From NCBI RefSeq assembly GCF_017303055.1, contig NZ_JAEKJT010000001.1, positions 186,001 through 250,000 on the forward strand: a stretch of DNA of 64,000 nt, given 5' to 3'. Under the pieces are notes generated by a model. That model searched no databases. It was not told the origin of the DNA and saw only the letters and a list, made by a program, of their open reading frames with translations. This document shows positions 37,984 to 47,514 of the stretch, piece after piece; the stretch's first letter is position 1; each line of letters opens with the position of its first letter. The stretch is from Halomonas litopenaei (GTDB taxonomy: Bacteria; Pseudomonadota; Gammaproteobacteria; Pseudomonadales; Halomonadaceae). A program made the translations under genes and the position numbers.

Positions 37984-39720
37984 GTGAGCGAATACTCCGG
38001 CTGGGCGCTGTACAAGCGCCTCCTTGGTTACGTCAGGCCGTTCTGGAAGTCCTTTCTTGTCGCGGTGATCGGTTACGCGATCTACGCGGCCTCCAGTACG
38101 GCGCTGGCCGAGATGATGAAGCGCCTGATCGACGGCATTCAGAATCCCGACGCAGCGTTTCGACTGTTTTTGCCGCTGTTTGTGGTGGGCATGTTCGGCG
38201 CGCGCGGTCTCGGCACCTTCCTCGGCACCTATTTCATGAGCAATGTGGCGCGCAATATGGTTCATCGGCTGCGCTGCGATGTGTTCAATCACATGCTGAG
38301 ACTACCGGGGCGATTCTTCGACAATCACTCCTCGGGGCATCTGATCTCCCGCGTCACCTATCACGTGGAGCAGGTGACCGGTGCGGGCACCAAGGCCATT
38401 ACGGTGGTGCTGCAGGAAGGCCTGTTCGTGCTCGGCCTGCTGGGCTATCTGCTGTGGACCAACTGGATGCTGACGCTGCTGTTCATGGCAGTGACGCCAT
38501 TGATTGGTGGCGTAGTCAGCTATGCCAGCAAGCGATTTCGCAAGATATCCAAGCGCATCCAGCGCTCCATGGGAGATGTCACCCATGTCGCCTCCGAGGC
38601 GCTGACCGGCTATCGCGTCGTGCGCACCCACGGGGCAGAGCAATACGAGATGACCCGCTTCCATGACGCCAGTGAGGTCAATCGTCGACAGAGCCTCAAG
38701 GAGGCCTTGACCAAGGCCACCAGCACCCCGGTCATCCAGCTGTTGGTCGCCCTGTCGCTGGCGCTGCTGGTGTGGCTGGCGATGTCGCCTGCGCTGATGG
38801 ACAACATGACCCCAGGCGAATTCGTGGCCTTCATCACTGCAGCGTCGCTGATGGCCAAGCCCATCCGCTCATTGAGCGAGATCAATGGCACCATCCAGAA
38901 GGGGATCGCCGCCTCCAGTGAGCTGTTCGGCCTGCTGGACGAGCCCGAGGAAGTCGATAGCGGGAGCTTGGTCCCGGGTCGTCTGCGTGGTGACATTCAG
39001 CTCGAGCAGGTGCGTTTCGCCTATGGCAGTGACCAGCCGGAGGTGCTCAAGGGCATTGACCTCAGCGTTCGTCAGGGGGAAATGGTTGCCATCGTCGGAC
39101 GCTCGGGCAGCGGCAAGTCCACCCTGGTGAGCCTGTTGCCGCGCTTCTATCAAGCTACCGGCGGTCGCATTCTGATTGATGACGTAGCCATTGAGGAGTA
39201 CCAGCTGACGGCGCTGCGTCAGCAGATCGCCCTGGTCAGCCAGCAGGTCACGCTGTTCAACGCCACCATCGCCGAGAACATCGCCTATGGCGTCCCAGAC
39301 GCGGATCCTGCCGCGATCGAGGCTGCCGCCAAGGCGGCCCATGCCCACGAGTTCATCGAGCGCATGCCCGGCGGCTACCAGGCGCTGGTCGGAGACAACG
39401 GCGTGATGCTGTCAGGCGGCCAGCGTCAGCGCATGGCCATCGCCCGGGCGATATTCAAGGATGCCCCGATCCTGGTGCTCGATGAAGCGACCTCTGCGCT
39501 CGACACGGAATCCGAGCGCCATATCCAGGCGGCTTTGGAAGAGGTCTGCAAAGGCCGCACGACGCTGGTCATCGCTCACCGCCTGTCGACGATTGAGCGC
39601 GCCGATCGCATTCTCGTGATGGAGCAGGGGGAAATCATCGAGCAGGGCAGTCACAGTGAGTTGCTGGAGCGTGAGGGGGCTTACGCCGCCCTGCACCAGC
39701 TGCAGTTTCAGGAGGCCTGA
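37984..39720 (+). CDS. msbA: Lipid A export ABC transporter MsbA
   Basis: A 578-residue half-transporter fused permease-ATPase, against 582 in E. coli. Six membrane helices span about residues 20-300, and the ATPase domain has Walker A GRSGSGKST (Lys378), signature LSGGQRQRMAIARAI and Walker B ILVLDEATSALD. It flips lipid A-core across the inner membrane. The start is GTG at 37984, with TGGAG six bases upstream; it gives the family N-terminus. The frame stays open 72 codons further upstream through the tandem repeats, but that extension is not family-like. It adjoins lpxK with no gap. Confidence 0.94.
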   Translation: MSEYSGWALYKRLLGYVRPFWKSFLVAVIGYAIYAASSTALAEMMKRLIDGIQNPDAAFRLFLPLFVVGMFGARGLGTFLGTYFMSNVARNMVHRLRCDVFNHMLRLPGRFFDNHSSGHLISRVTYHVEQVTGAGTKAITVVLQEGLFVLGLLGYLLWTNWMLTLLFMAVTPLIGGVVSYASKRFRKISKRIQRSMGDVTHVASEALTGYRVVRTHGAEQYEMTRFHDASEVNRRQSLKEALTKATSTPVIQLLVALSLALLVWLAMSPALMDNMTPGEFVAFITAASLMAKPIRSLSEINGTIQKGIAASSELFGLLDEPEEVDSGSLVPGRLRGDIQLEQVRFAYGSDQPEVLKGIDLSVRQGEMVAIVGRSGSGKSTLVSLLPRFYQATGGRILIDDVAIEEYQLTALRQQIALVSQQVTLFNATIAENIAYGVPDADPAAIEAAAKAAHAHEFIERMPGGYQALVGDNGVMLSGGQRQRMAIARAIFKDAPILVLDEATSALDTESERHIQAALEEVCKGRTTLVIAHRLSTIERADRILVMEQGEIIEQGSHSELLEREGAYAALHQLQFQEA

Positions 39721-40764
39721 ATGGGGCTTGGTCAACGCTGGCTCGATGCCGCCTACCGAGGCTCGCCGTGGCTGACCTTGCTGCGCCCGCTGGAGCTTCT
39801 GTATCGGCGTGAAGTCGAGCGGCGCGCCAAGGCGTACCGAAAGGGTTCTCGCCAGGCCTGGCGAGCGTCCGTACCGGTCATCGTCGTGGGTAATCTGACC
39901 CTGGGCGGGACCGGCAAATCCCCGCTGGTGGCCTGGCTTGCTCGGCGCCTGAAGGAGCAGGGTTGCCGCCCTGGAGTGCTCTCGCGCGGTTATGGCGGTA
40001 AGTCGGACGCCTATCCACTGCTGCTGACGCCCACCACTGAGGTAGCAGAATGCGGCGATGAGCCCCGGATGCTGGCGGATCAGACCGGACTGCCGGTGGT
40101 GGTGGATCCGGACCGCCCGCGTGGCGCTCAGCGCCTCATCGATGAAGGCTGCGACGTGATTGTCACCGATGATGGCCTGCAGCATCACGCCCTGGCTCGC
40201 GACATCGAGCTGGTCGTGGTGGATGGCAGGCGCGGGTTCGGCAATCGACGCTGCTTGCCCGCCGGGCCCTTGCGTGAGCCCTTGGCCCGACTTTCCAGTG
40301 TTGACGCCTTGTTGATCAATGGCGATGGAGCTGCCAGCTTGCCCGCAGGGTACCGCATGCGGCTCGAGCCTTCAGGCTGGCGCCGGTTGGGGGATTCACG
40401 GGTCTATCCGCCGTCACCCTTGCCGTTCGACGGCCCAGTAGTGGCCGTGGCCGGCATCGGGCATCCGCAGCGATTTTTCGCCACCCTGGATGAGCTGGGG
40501 GTCGACTACCTGGCTCGGCCTTTCAGCGATCATCATCGTTATACCCCTGCGGATGTAACGACGGACAACGGGCAGCCAATGGTCATGACCGCCAAGGATG
40601 CGGTCAAATGCAGGGACCTGGCTCCGACTGATGGCTGGGTGCTGGATGTGGAGGCGCGTCCAGATCCTGACTTTATTCGCTGGTTCGATCAGCGCACGGC
40701 TGGTTGGTCGGATGGGCGCCGAGATACGGCGGCAGGCGCCTCCGGCGCTGACGGTATCCAATGA
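39721..40764 (+). CDS. lpxK: Tetraacyldisaccharide 4'-kinase LpxK
   Basis: A 347-residue P-loop kinase of lipid A synthesis. VGNLTLGGTGKSP carries the Walker A (Lys66); GYGGKS, GDEPRMLA and VTDDGLQHHALARD are family motifs. It phosphorylates the 4' position of the disaccharide precursor, a step before KDO transfer; KDO is activated by kdsB, two genes on. AGGAGG overlaps the msbA end, and the ATG follows the msbA stop immediately. Confidence 0.94.
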   Translation: MGLGQRWLDAAYRGSPWLTLLRPLELLYRREVERRAKAYRKGSRQAWRASVPVIVVGNLTLGGTGKSPLVAWLARRLKEQGCRPGVLSRGYGGKSDAYPLLLTPTTEVAECGDEPRMLADQTGLPVVVDPDRPRGAQRLIDEGCDVIVTDDGLQHHALARDIELVVVDGRRGFGNRRCLPAGPLREPLARLSSVDALLINGDGAASLPAGYRMRLEPSGWRRLGDSRVYPPSPLPFDGPVVAVAGIGHPQRFFATLDELGVDYLARPFSDHHRYTPADVTTDNGQPMVMTAKDAVKCRDLAPTDGWVLDVEARPDPDFIRWFDQRTAGWSDGRRDTAAGASGADGIQ

Positions 40765-40790
40765 CGAGATTCTGAAGTGGGGAGACGATG

Positions 40791-41003
40791 ATGGACAAGG
40801 AACTTCTGGCAATGCTGGTGTGCCCCCAATGTCAGGGCAAGCTGCGCTATGACCGCGAGGCCAACGAACTGTGCTGTCTGTATGACGGTCTGGCCTATCC
40901 GGTACGAGACGGGATTCCGGTGATGCTGGCAGAGGAAGCCAGGGTCATGGACGTGGACGAGACGCTGAAGAGCCATCCAGGGCGCGGCGAGCCGCAAGGG
41001 TAG
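40791..41003 (+). CDS. ycaR: Trm112-like small zinc-ribbon protein YcaR
   Basis: A 70-residue UPF0434/Trm112 family protein. Family features are MDKELLAMLVCPQCQGKL and LAYPVRDGIPVMLAEEARVM. CPQC supplies one metal-binding pair and C-C at CCLYDG a further pair. Trm112 proteins in other organisms are methyltransferase partners; the role in bacteria is not settled. It lies between lpxK and kdsB as in E. coli. ATG 40791 fits the family; ATG 40788 is adjacent. Confidence 0.9.
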   Translation: MDKELLAMLVCPQCQGKLRYDREANELCCLYDGLAYPVRDGIPVMLAEEARVMDVDETLKSHPGRGEPQG

Positions 41004-41015
41004 GGAGCAGTATCG

Positions 41016-41795
41016 ATGCAGGATTTCATTGTCGTGATTCCAGCACGCTACGCCTCGACGCGGTTGCCGGGCAAGCCTCTGGCCGATATCGCCGGGCGTC
41101 CCATGGTGGCCAGGGTCTGGGATCTGGCCAAGCGCTCACTGGCCAGTCGAGTCGTGATCGCTACCGATGACCCGCGCATCGAGCAGACAATGTCTGACCT
41201 TGGTGCGGAAGTGGTGATGACCCGTGCGGATCACTCGACCGGCACCGATCGGCTGGCGGAAGTGGTCGACCTGCTGCAGCTGAACGATGAGGCAGTGCTG
41301 GTCAATGTTCAGGGCGATGAGCCCTTGCTGCCGCCGGAGCTTGTCAATCAGGTGGCGATTCGCCTGATGCGGGACGAGGGGGCATCGGTCGCGACCCTGG
41401 CAGAATCCATTGGCGATGTGGACACCTTGTTCAATCCCAACGTGGTCAAGGTGACCCGTGCCGCCTCGGGGCGGGCGCTGACCTTTACCCGGGCGCCGAT
41501 GCCGTGGGACCGAGAGGGCTTCCGTGAGCCCCCCAGCGTATTGACCACCGATGCCTGGCTACGCCATATCGGGCTGTATGCGTATCGCGCGGGCTTTTTG
41601 CGCGCCTACAGCGAGTGGCTGCCCGCTCCTATCGAGCAGCTGGAGCAGCTGGAGCAATTGCGCGCGTTGCACTACGGACACGCTATTCAGGTGGCCCTGG
41701 CAGAGCAGACGCCAGGAGCCGGCGTGGATACAGAGGAGGACCTCGCCCGCGTGCGCGCTCACTTCGAGCAGCGGGCGAGAGGAGCCACGCCATGA
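41016..41795 (+). CDS. kdsB: CMP-KDO synthetase KdsB
   Basis: A 259-residue nucleotidyltransferase. VVIPARYASTRLPGKPLADI is the N-terminal signature, with VNVQGDEPLLPPELV and RHIGLYAYRAGFL further on. It makes CMP-KDO for attachment to lipid A. The internal EQLEQLEQL run (about residues 207-217) comes from a short CTGGAGCAG duplication. GGAG precedes the ATG; the stop overlaps the next start (ATGA). Confidence 0.95.
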   Translation: MQDFIVVIPARYASTRLPGKPLADIAGRPMVARVWDLAKRSLASRVVIATDDPRIEQTMSDLGAEVVMTRADHSTGTDRLAEVVDLLQLNDEAVLVNVQGDEPLLPPELVNQVAIRLMRDEGASVATLAESIGDVDTLFNPNVVKVTRAASGRALTFTRAPMPWDREGFREPPSVLTTDAWLRHIGLYAYRAGFLRAYSEWLPAPIEQLEQLEQLRALHYGHAIQVALAEQTPGAGVDTEEDLARVRAHFEQRARGATP

Positions 41796-42289
41796 GACTG
41801 GACGACTCGCCCGCGAAGATTCGTGTGCTGTTTGTCTGCCTGGGCAATATCTGCCGCTCGCCGACCGCAGAGGGAGTGTTCCGTCAGCAGGTGCGCGCGT
41901 TAGGCCTTGATGACCGTGTCGAGATTGACTCGTGTGGCACCGGCGGCTGGCACATCGGCGAGCCCCCCGATGCACGGGCGCAGCAGGCGGCGAAGCAGCG
42001 GGGCATCGATATTTCCGGGTTGCGTGGTCGGCAGCTGTGCCAAGAGGATTTTACGCGTTTCGATGTTGTACTGGCGATGGACCACGACAACCTCGCCGAG
42101 CTGGAGCGATGGATGCCGACCGATAGCCAGGCTTCGATAGGCTTGTTGATGGAGTGGGCCGGTGAGCCTGGGGCGGCCGTGCCGGATCCTTACTATGAAG
42201 GTGGCTTCGATAGGGTCTATGCGATGATCGAGCGGGCCTCCCAGGCGCTTGCGGCAGAGCTGGAACAGCGCCTGGAGGCGGTGAGGTGA
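41792..42289 (+). CDS. Low-molecular-weight protein-tyrosine phosphatase
   Basis: A 165-residue LMW phosphatase. The P-loop VCLGNICRSP holds the CX5R catalytic site (Cys16, Arg22), and VPDPYYEGGFDRVY supplies the general-acid Asp. Substrates cannot be told; in many bacteria such enzymes act on tyrosine kinases of polysaccharide export. It sits between kdsB and murB, as in Pseudomonas, overlapping both by four bases, so all three are probably translated together. Confidence 0.93.
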   Translation: MRLDDSPAKIRVLFVCLGNICRSPTAEGVFRQQVRALGLDDRVEIDSCGTGGWHIGEPPDARAQQAAKQRGIDISGLRGRQLCQEDFTRFDVVLAMDHDNLAELERWMPTDSQASIGLLMEWAGEPGAAVPDPYYEGGFDRVYAMIERASQALAAELEQRLEAVR

Positions 42290-43287
42290 AGCTATCCATC
42301 GAGCACGACGTGATGCTGTCCGGGGCCAACACGCTCGGCCTGCCCTGCAGGGCGGAGCGAGTGGCAGTCGCCAGGGATCGTCAGCAACTGGCAGCACTGC
42401 TGGAGAGCAGCCGCGATGAGCCGGTGACGCTGTTGGCCGGGGGCAGCAACCTGATCCTGCCCAGCGTGCTTCCAGGACTGACGCTTCGGCCCCAGCTGGA
42501 CTACTGGTGGATCGAGCGTCGCGGCAGCGAGGCCCTGGTGCACGTGGGGGCGGGGGTCAGCTGGCATCGGCTGGTGATGGCCCTGGCTCGCGACGGCTGG
42601 TGGGGGCTTGAGAACCTTGCCCTGATTCCCGGTCATTGTGGAGCGGCACCCATACAGAATATCGGTGCCTACGGCGTCGAACTGGCCGACGTGCTGGCCT
42701 CGGTGAGCGTTCTTCATCGCGCCGACGGCAGGGCGGAGACTCTGGACGTAGATGCCTGTGGCTTCGGCTACCGGGAGAGTCGCTTCAAGGGGGAGTGGCA
42801 GGGGAAAGTGATCATCACCGACCTGACCCTCAAGGTGACTCGCCATGGAGCTCCCAGGCTCGGATATGGCGATCTGGCCCAGCGGGTGAGTGCCAAGGCG
42901 TCGGCCCTGGAGGTCGCCGAGGCCGTCTGTCAGGTGCGTCAGGAAAAGTTGCCGGACCCGCAGGTCCTCGGCAACGCCGGCAGTTTTTTCAAGAATCCTG
43001 TGGTGGATGCGTATCGGGCTGAGGCATTGGCCGAACAGTTTCCCGCCATGCCCCGCTACCTGCTGGAAGATGGCAGGGTGAAGCTGGCCGCTGGCTGGTT
43101 GATTGATCAGTGCGGTTTGAAAGGCTGGCGCGACGGCCACTTCGGCGTTCATGACCGCCAGGCGCTGGTGCTGGTGCATCATGGTGGTGGCGATGCACAG
43201 GAGCTGCTGACTTTCGCCGACAAGGTGGCTGGACGGGTGGCAGAGCGCTTTGGGGTTACGCTGGAGAGGGAGCCCCGCCTGGCCTAG
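42286..43287 (+). CDS. murB: UDP-N-acetylenolpyruvoylglucosamine reductase MurB
   Basis: A 333-residue FAD enzyme of the type I (E. coli-like) class. LLAGGSNLILP is the FAD-binding region; NLALIPGHCGAAPIQNIGAYG, GYRESRFK and LGNAGSFFKNPVV (with the catalytic serine) are diagnostic. It reduces UDP-GlcNAc-enolpyruvate to UDP-MurNAc, the substrate of MurC. The start is GTG 42286, overlapping the phosphatase stop. Confidence 0.94.
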   Translation: MKLSIEHDVMLSGANTLGLPCRAERVAVARDRQQLAALLESSRDEPVTLLAGGSNLILPSVLPGLTLRPQLDYWWIERRGSEALVHVGAGVSWHRLVMALARDGWWGLENLALIPGHCGAAPIQNIGAYGVELADVLASVSVLHRADGRAETLDVDACGFGYRESRFKGEWQGKVIITDLTLKVTRHGAPRLGYGDLAQRVSAKASALEVAEAVCQVRQEKLPDPQVLGNAGSFFKNPVVDAYRAEALAEQFPAMPRYLLEDGRVKLAAGWLIDQCGLKGWRDGHFGVHDRQALVLVHHGGGDAQELLTFADKVAGRVAERFGVTLEREPRLA

Positions 43288-43341
43288 GCGATGGTGGCCA
43301 CGGGCCAAGGTCGCTGAGCACGGTGTCTATCACGTTTGCAC

Positions 43342-43377
43342 AAAAAAACGCCCGCAGCCTTGGCTGCGGGCGTTTTT
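43342..43377. terminator. Bidirectional terminator between murB and rne
   Basis: A perfect 12-bp stem ACGCCCGCAGCC / GGCTGCGGGCGT flanked by a run of seven A on the left and five T on the right, between converging genes. Confidence 0.9.
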
Positions 43378-43389
43378 GGTTGGCCGAGA

Positions 43390-46300
43390 CTAGACGTTGT
43401 GACTATCGCCCGTCTTGTCCTGGCTGGCAGCCACCGAGCCTGACTCACGCTTTCGCTGTTCGCGCGGGTCGTTGTGGGCACGGCGACGGCGGCGACGAGC
43501 AGGCTTGTCCGACGCGCTGCTCTTGCTGTCGCTATCGTCTTCTGCCTTGGCTTCAGCTGTCGGGGCCTCAGCAGCCTTGCTCTCAGCTTCCGCCTTCGTC
43601 TCTGCCGGCTTAGCCTCAGCCGCCTTCGCTTCAGCCGTCTTGGACTCGCTCGGCTTTGCTTCGGTCGGCTTGGTTTCGCTCGGCTTTGATTCGGTCGGCT
43701 TGGGCTCAGCAGGCTTTGACGCAACAGCCTTGCTGTCAGTCACCGCCTTGGCTTCCGTCGGCTTCGTTTCAGCCGCTTTGGCCTCAGCCGGCTGGGCCTC
43801 GACAGCCTTGGACTCAACAGCCTTGCTGTCAGTCACCGCCTTGGCTTCCGTCGGCTTGGCTTCAGCCGCTTTGGACTCAGCAGGCTTGGCCTCGACAGCC
43901 TTGGTCTCGGCAGGCTTGGACTCAACAGCCTTGCTGTCAGTCGCCGCCTTGGCTTCCGTCGGCTTCGCTTCAGCCGTTTTGGACTCGGCAGGCTGGGCCT
44001 CGACAGCCTTGGTCTCGGCAGGCTTGGACTCACTAGCCTTGCTGTCAGTCGCCGCCTTGGCTTCCGTCGGCTTCGCTTCAGCCGTTTTGGACTCGGCAGA
44101 CTTGGACTCGACAGCCTTGCTGTCAGTCGCCGCCTTGGCTTCCGTCGGCTTCACTTCCGCTGGCTTGGTCTCAGCCGACTTGGTCTCGGCGGGCTTGGAC
44201 TCAACGGGCTTGGACTCAGCAGCCTTGGTGTCAGCCGCCTTGCTGTCAGCTTCCGCCTTGGTGTCAGCTGGCTTGGCTTCGGTCGGCTTGGCTTCAGCGG
44301 TTTTGGTCTCAGTCGCCTTACTGTCCGCTTCCGGCTTGGCTTCAGCAGGCTTGGCTTCAGCGGTCTTGCTGTCAGCTTGCTGCTTGGGATCCGCTGCCTT
44401 GGCGTCGGTGGGCTTGGCGTCTGCCGTCTTGGCGTCAGCAGCCTTGGACTCAGTCCCCGCCGGGGCGTTGACGTTCTGGTCGGCCTTAGTGGCTGGGGCC
44501 TTGGGAGCGTCAGTGGTGCCCGCTTCGGCTGACTGACCATGGTCGTCGCTAGCGGCAGCCTCTGCCTGCAGGCGCTGTTGCTCCTTTACGGCATCGGGAT
44601 TGATCGCCTGCTTGCGGCTGCGATTACGCGGATTGTTGCGGGTGCGCTTGGGCTTGGTGTCCTTGGGTGCGTCGCTGGCAGCCGGGCCGTCAGCCTGAGC
44701 GGCGCTCTGGCTGTTCTTGGCCGTGCTGGGCTTGGCACTGGATGCCTTACTGTCGTCGCCCTTGCGAGACTCCTGCTGACGCGGCTCTTGCTGGCGTGAC
44801 GCCTGCTGACGTCCGTCGTCGCGACGTGAGCGCTGACGGTTGTCGTTGCCATCGCTCTTGTCGTTACGGGTGTCGGCCTTGGGCTGACGACGATCCTGCT
44901 GGCGGCGGTCCTGACCACTGCTGTCACTGCGACGTTCCTGGCCGCTGTTGTCACTGCGACGGTCCTGGTTATCGCTGCGCCCGGCGCGTTGGCTGTTGCT
45001 CTGCTGGCGCTGGTTGGTCTGACCGTTGCTGCGACGATTGCGCTGACGTCCGCTGTCGCTACGCTGGCCGCCGTCAGAGCGCTGCTGCCGTTCGGAGGCG
45101 TTGGCGTTCGTCTTGCGCGTGTCGGAGCGAGCGCTGTCGCTGGTGTCTTCTTCGCCGCCGAGGAAGCGAGCGAAGCCTTTCACCAGGCGCCCAAACAGTC
45201 CCGCATTGTGCACGCCCGCCTGACTGGTATTGGCTGCCGGCTGGCGCTGTTGCCGCGCAGGGGTCTGGCGGCTGGCGCGCTGAGGCGCTGCCGGGCGCGC
45301 TTCCTTGGCCACTTCTTCCTCGTTGAGAGAAGCGGGGGCGGGAGCGTTATGCACGACGCTCTTCACCGCTGCCTCGGCGCGCTGCACCGGCTTGCCGAAC
45401 GCAGCGTCGGGTTCCTTGCCGACCTCGGTGTCGGTGGACAGCTCGAAGCTGGAGGCGTGGGCGGTGCCTTCTTCATCGACGTGATCATCGCGCAGGCGCT
45501 GCACGTCGTAGTGCGGCGTATCCATGTCCGGGCTGGGCAGCACGACCACGCGTACGCCTTGGCGACGCTCGATTTCGGCCAGTACGGCGCGCTTCTCGTT
45601 GAGCAGGTAGGTGGCTACCGGCACCGGCAGAATGGCGCGAATCTGCGCGCTGCGCTCCTTCATTGCCTCTTCTTCGATCAGGCGCATCACCGACAGCGAC
45701 AGCGAGCGGACATCGCGGATAGTGCCCTGACCATCGCAGCGGGGACAGACCACGCCGCTGGTTTCGCCCAGGGAAGGGCGCAGGCGCTGGCGTGACATTT
45801 CCATCAAGCCAAAGCGTGAGATGCGTCCGATCTGGACCCGGGCGCGATCAAGCTTGAGGGCATCACGCGCGCGATTCTCGACCTCACGCTGATTGCGTGC
45901 GGGCCCCATGTCGATGAAGTCGATGACCACCAGGCCACCGATGTCCCGCAGACGCAGCTGTCGTGCGATTTCGTCGGCAGCCTCGAGGTTGGTCTGCAGT
46001 GCGGTCTCTTCAATATCGCTGCCGCGGGTGGCCCGCGCCGAGTTGATGTCGATGGACACCAGCGCCTCGGTGTGATCGATGACGATGGACCCACCGGAGG
46101 GCAACTTGACCTCCCGCTCGTAGGCCGTCTCGATCTGTGACTCGATCTGGAAGCGGGAGAACAGCGGTACCTCATCGGCGTACAGCTTGATCTTCTGCTG
46201 ATAGGAGGGCATCACCTGGCGAATGAAGGAGAGCGCTTCCTGGTGAACCTCGGGGCTGTCGATCAAGACCTCGCCGATGTCCTGGCGCAGGTAGTCGCGC

Positions 46301-46947
46301 ATGGCGCGAATAATGACGTTGGATTCGCGGTAGATCAGGAAAGGCGCAGAACGCTTGCCGGCCTCTTCGGTGATGGACTCCCACACCTGAACCAGATAGT
46401 CCAGATCCCACTGGAGTTCTTCCGGGGAGCGCCCGATACCTGCGGTACGGACGATCAGGCCCATCTTGTCAGGCACCGTCAGCTGGCCCATGGCTTCCTT
46501 GAGCTGGGCACGTTCCTCGCCTTCGATGCGACGCGAGATACCGCCGGCGCGGGCATTGTTGGGCATGAGGACCAGGAAGCGGCCAGCCAGGCTGACAAAG
46601 GTGGTCAGTGCAGCACCCTTGTTGCCACGTTCTTCCTTGTCGACCTGAACGATGACTTCCTGGCCTTCCTTGAGGACTTCCTTGATGCTGGGACGTCCTG
46701 AGGGCTCCTTGATGAAGTACTCGCGAGCGATTTCCTTGAGCGGCAGGAAACCGTGTCGCTCGGCACCAAAGTCGACGAACGCCGCTTCGAGGGAGGGTTC
46801 CACGCGGGTGATCTTGCCGCGATAGATGTTGGCTTTTTTCTGTTCCCGGGCACCGGATTCGATGTCCAGGTCGTACAGGCGTTGTCCATCCACCAGGGCG
46901 ACGCGCAGCTCTTCAGGCTGGGTCGCGTTGATGAGCATCCGTTTCAT
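43390..46947 (-). CDS. rne: Ribonuclease E
   Basis: An 1185-residue endonuclease that starts most mRNA decay and matures rRNA and tRNA. The catalytic half (about 1-520) has the S1 domain ([23 protein letters not shown]), the DNase I-like domain ([18 protein letters not shown]) and the zinc link CPRCDGQG near residue 400. The C-terminal half is disordered: an R/Q/S/D-rich RNA-binding region (about 610-730), then about 320 residues of Ala-Lys-Glu-Thr repeats (about 825-1145) and a basic end [10 protein letters not shown]. It is longer than the 1061 of E. coli because of the repeats. The ATG at 46947 fits MKRMLINAT. Confidence 0.95.
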   Translation of the reverse strand: MKRMLINATQPEELRVALVDGQRLYDLDIESGAREQKKANIYRGKITRVEPSLEAAFVDFGAERHGFLPLKEIAREYFIKEPSGRPSIKEVLKEGQEVIVQVDKEERGNKGAALTTFVSLAGRFLVLMPNNARAGGISRRIEGEERAQLKEAMGQLTVPDKMGLIVRTAGIGRSPEELQWDLDYLVQVWESITEEAGKRSAPFLIYRESNVIIRAMRDYLRQDIGEVLIDSPEVHQEALSFIRQVMPSYQQKIKLYADEVPLFSRFQIESQIETAYEREVKLPSGGSIVIDHTEALVSIDINSARATRGSDIEETALQTNLEAADEIARQLRLRDIGGLVVIDFIDMGPARNQREVENRARDALKLDRARVQIGRISRFGLMEMSRQRLRPSLGETSGVVCPRCDGQGTIRDVRSLSLSVMRLIEEEAMKERSAQIRAILPVPVATYLLNEKRAVLAEIERRQGVRVVVLPSPDMDTPHYDVQRLRDDHVDEEGTAHASSFELSTDTEVGKEPDAAFGKPVQRAEAAVKSVVHNAPAPASLNEEEVAKEARPAAPQRASRQTPARQQRQPAANTSQAGVHNAGLFGRLVKGFARFLGGEEDTSDSARSDTRKTNANASERQQRSDGGQRSDSGRQRNRRSNGQTNQRQQSNSQRAGRSDNQDRRSDNSGQERRSDSSGQDRRQQDRRQPKADTRNDKSDGNDNRQRSRRDDGRQQASRQQEPRQQESRKGDDSKASSAKPSTAKNSQSAAQADGPAASDAPKDTKPKRTRNNPRNRSRKQAINPDAVKEQQRLQAEAAASDDHGQSAEAGTTDAPKAPATKADQNVNAPAGTESKAADAKTADAKPTDAKAADPKQQADSKTAEAKPAEAKPEADSKATETKTAEAKPTEAKPADTKAEADSKAADTKAAESKPVESKPAETKSAETKPAEVKPTEAKAATDSKAVESKSAESKTAEAKPTEAKAATDSKASESKPAETKAVEAQPAESKTAEAKPTEAKAATDSKAVESKPAETKAVEAKPAESKAAEAKPTEAKAVTDSKAVESKAVEAQPAEAKAAETKPTEAKAVTDSKAVASKPAEPKPTESKPSETKPTEAKPSESKTAEAKAAEAKPAETKAEAESKAAEAPTAEAKAEDDSDSKSSASDKPARRRRRRAHNDPREQRKRESGSVAASQDKTGDSHNV
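43540..44470 (-). repeat. Degenerate coding repeats in the rne tail
   Basis: Within rne, blocks such as GCCTTGCTGTCAGTC followed by GCCTTGGCTTCCGTCGGCTT (plus-strand sequence) recur about five times between 43725 and 44150 at spacings of roughly 80-110 bases. They encode repeats of the form K-P-T-E-A-K-A and D-S-K-A-[VS]-E-S-K-P-A-E. Such arrays change length easily. Confidence 0.8.
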
Positions 46948-47420
46948 GTTGTCTCGCAAAATGGGCGCGCCGGAGGGCGCCCATTGGCAACGGCAATGGT
47001 GAACCGCTGGTGCAGCGTGCTTGTGCTCAGCGCATGTCGCGGAAGCTGCGCCCGGCCACGACATCCAGCTGCGATCGCCGTGGCATGATCATGTTGAGTA
47101 CGGGGCGGAGGGAGAACGTGTCTCGGTGGGGCCTTGCCCATCCGGTCCTGCCGTCACCGCCAACACCTGGCATTCAATCGATTCACCGTTGCCGGCCTCC
47201 GGCACGGTGTTGTACGTCTCCCGACGACAGTGGAGGGCGACCACTCAGGGTGGAGGCATGTCCGTTGCGTCGGGCGTGATGTTGTCACCTTTACATCGGC
47301 GGCGGGATCTCTCAGGGATCGTCGCGGCCTCTGCGGTAAACGCTGTGTCAGTCACATTTCGCTCAGGCCTGCGTGTCTGTCGTGCAGGCGCTTGCTGGGA
47401 TCAATCGGACCCGGGGAGCG
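46948..47420 (-). promoter_or_regulatory. Long rne 5' leader
   Basis: About 470 bases lie between the predicted rne transcription start and the ATG, with no convincing ORF on either strand. In E. coli the 361-base rne leader mediates autoregulation by RNase E. The region includes GC-rich hairpin-capable stretches, for example GCCGGCCTCCGGCAC-like sequence at 47190-47205. Confidence 0.5.
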
Positions 47421-47427
47421 AGAGGGC

Positions 47428-47456
47428 AATATAACAGTAATGCCAAGGGTCAGCAA
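47428..47456 (-). promoter_or_regulatory. Sigma-70 promoter for rne
   Basis: Read leftward: TTGCTG (47456-47451), 17-bp spacer, TATATT (47433-47428); start near 47420. It lies between the divergent rne and rluC genes. Confidence 0.55.
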
Positions 47457-47514
47457 TTGGCGACAAGCTGCGCTAGAATGGCGTTTTAATGCGGGTTTCC
47501 AGTGGAGTGACAGC

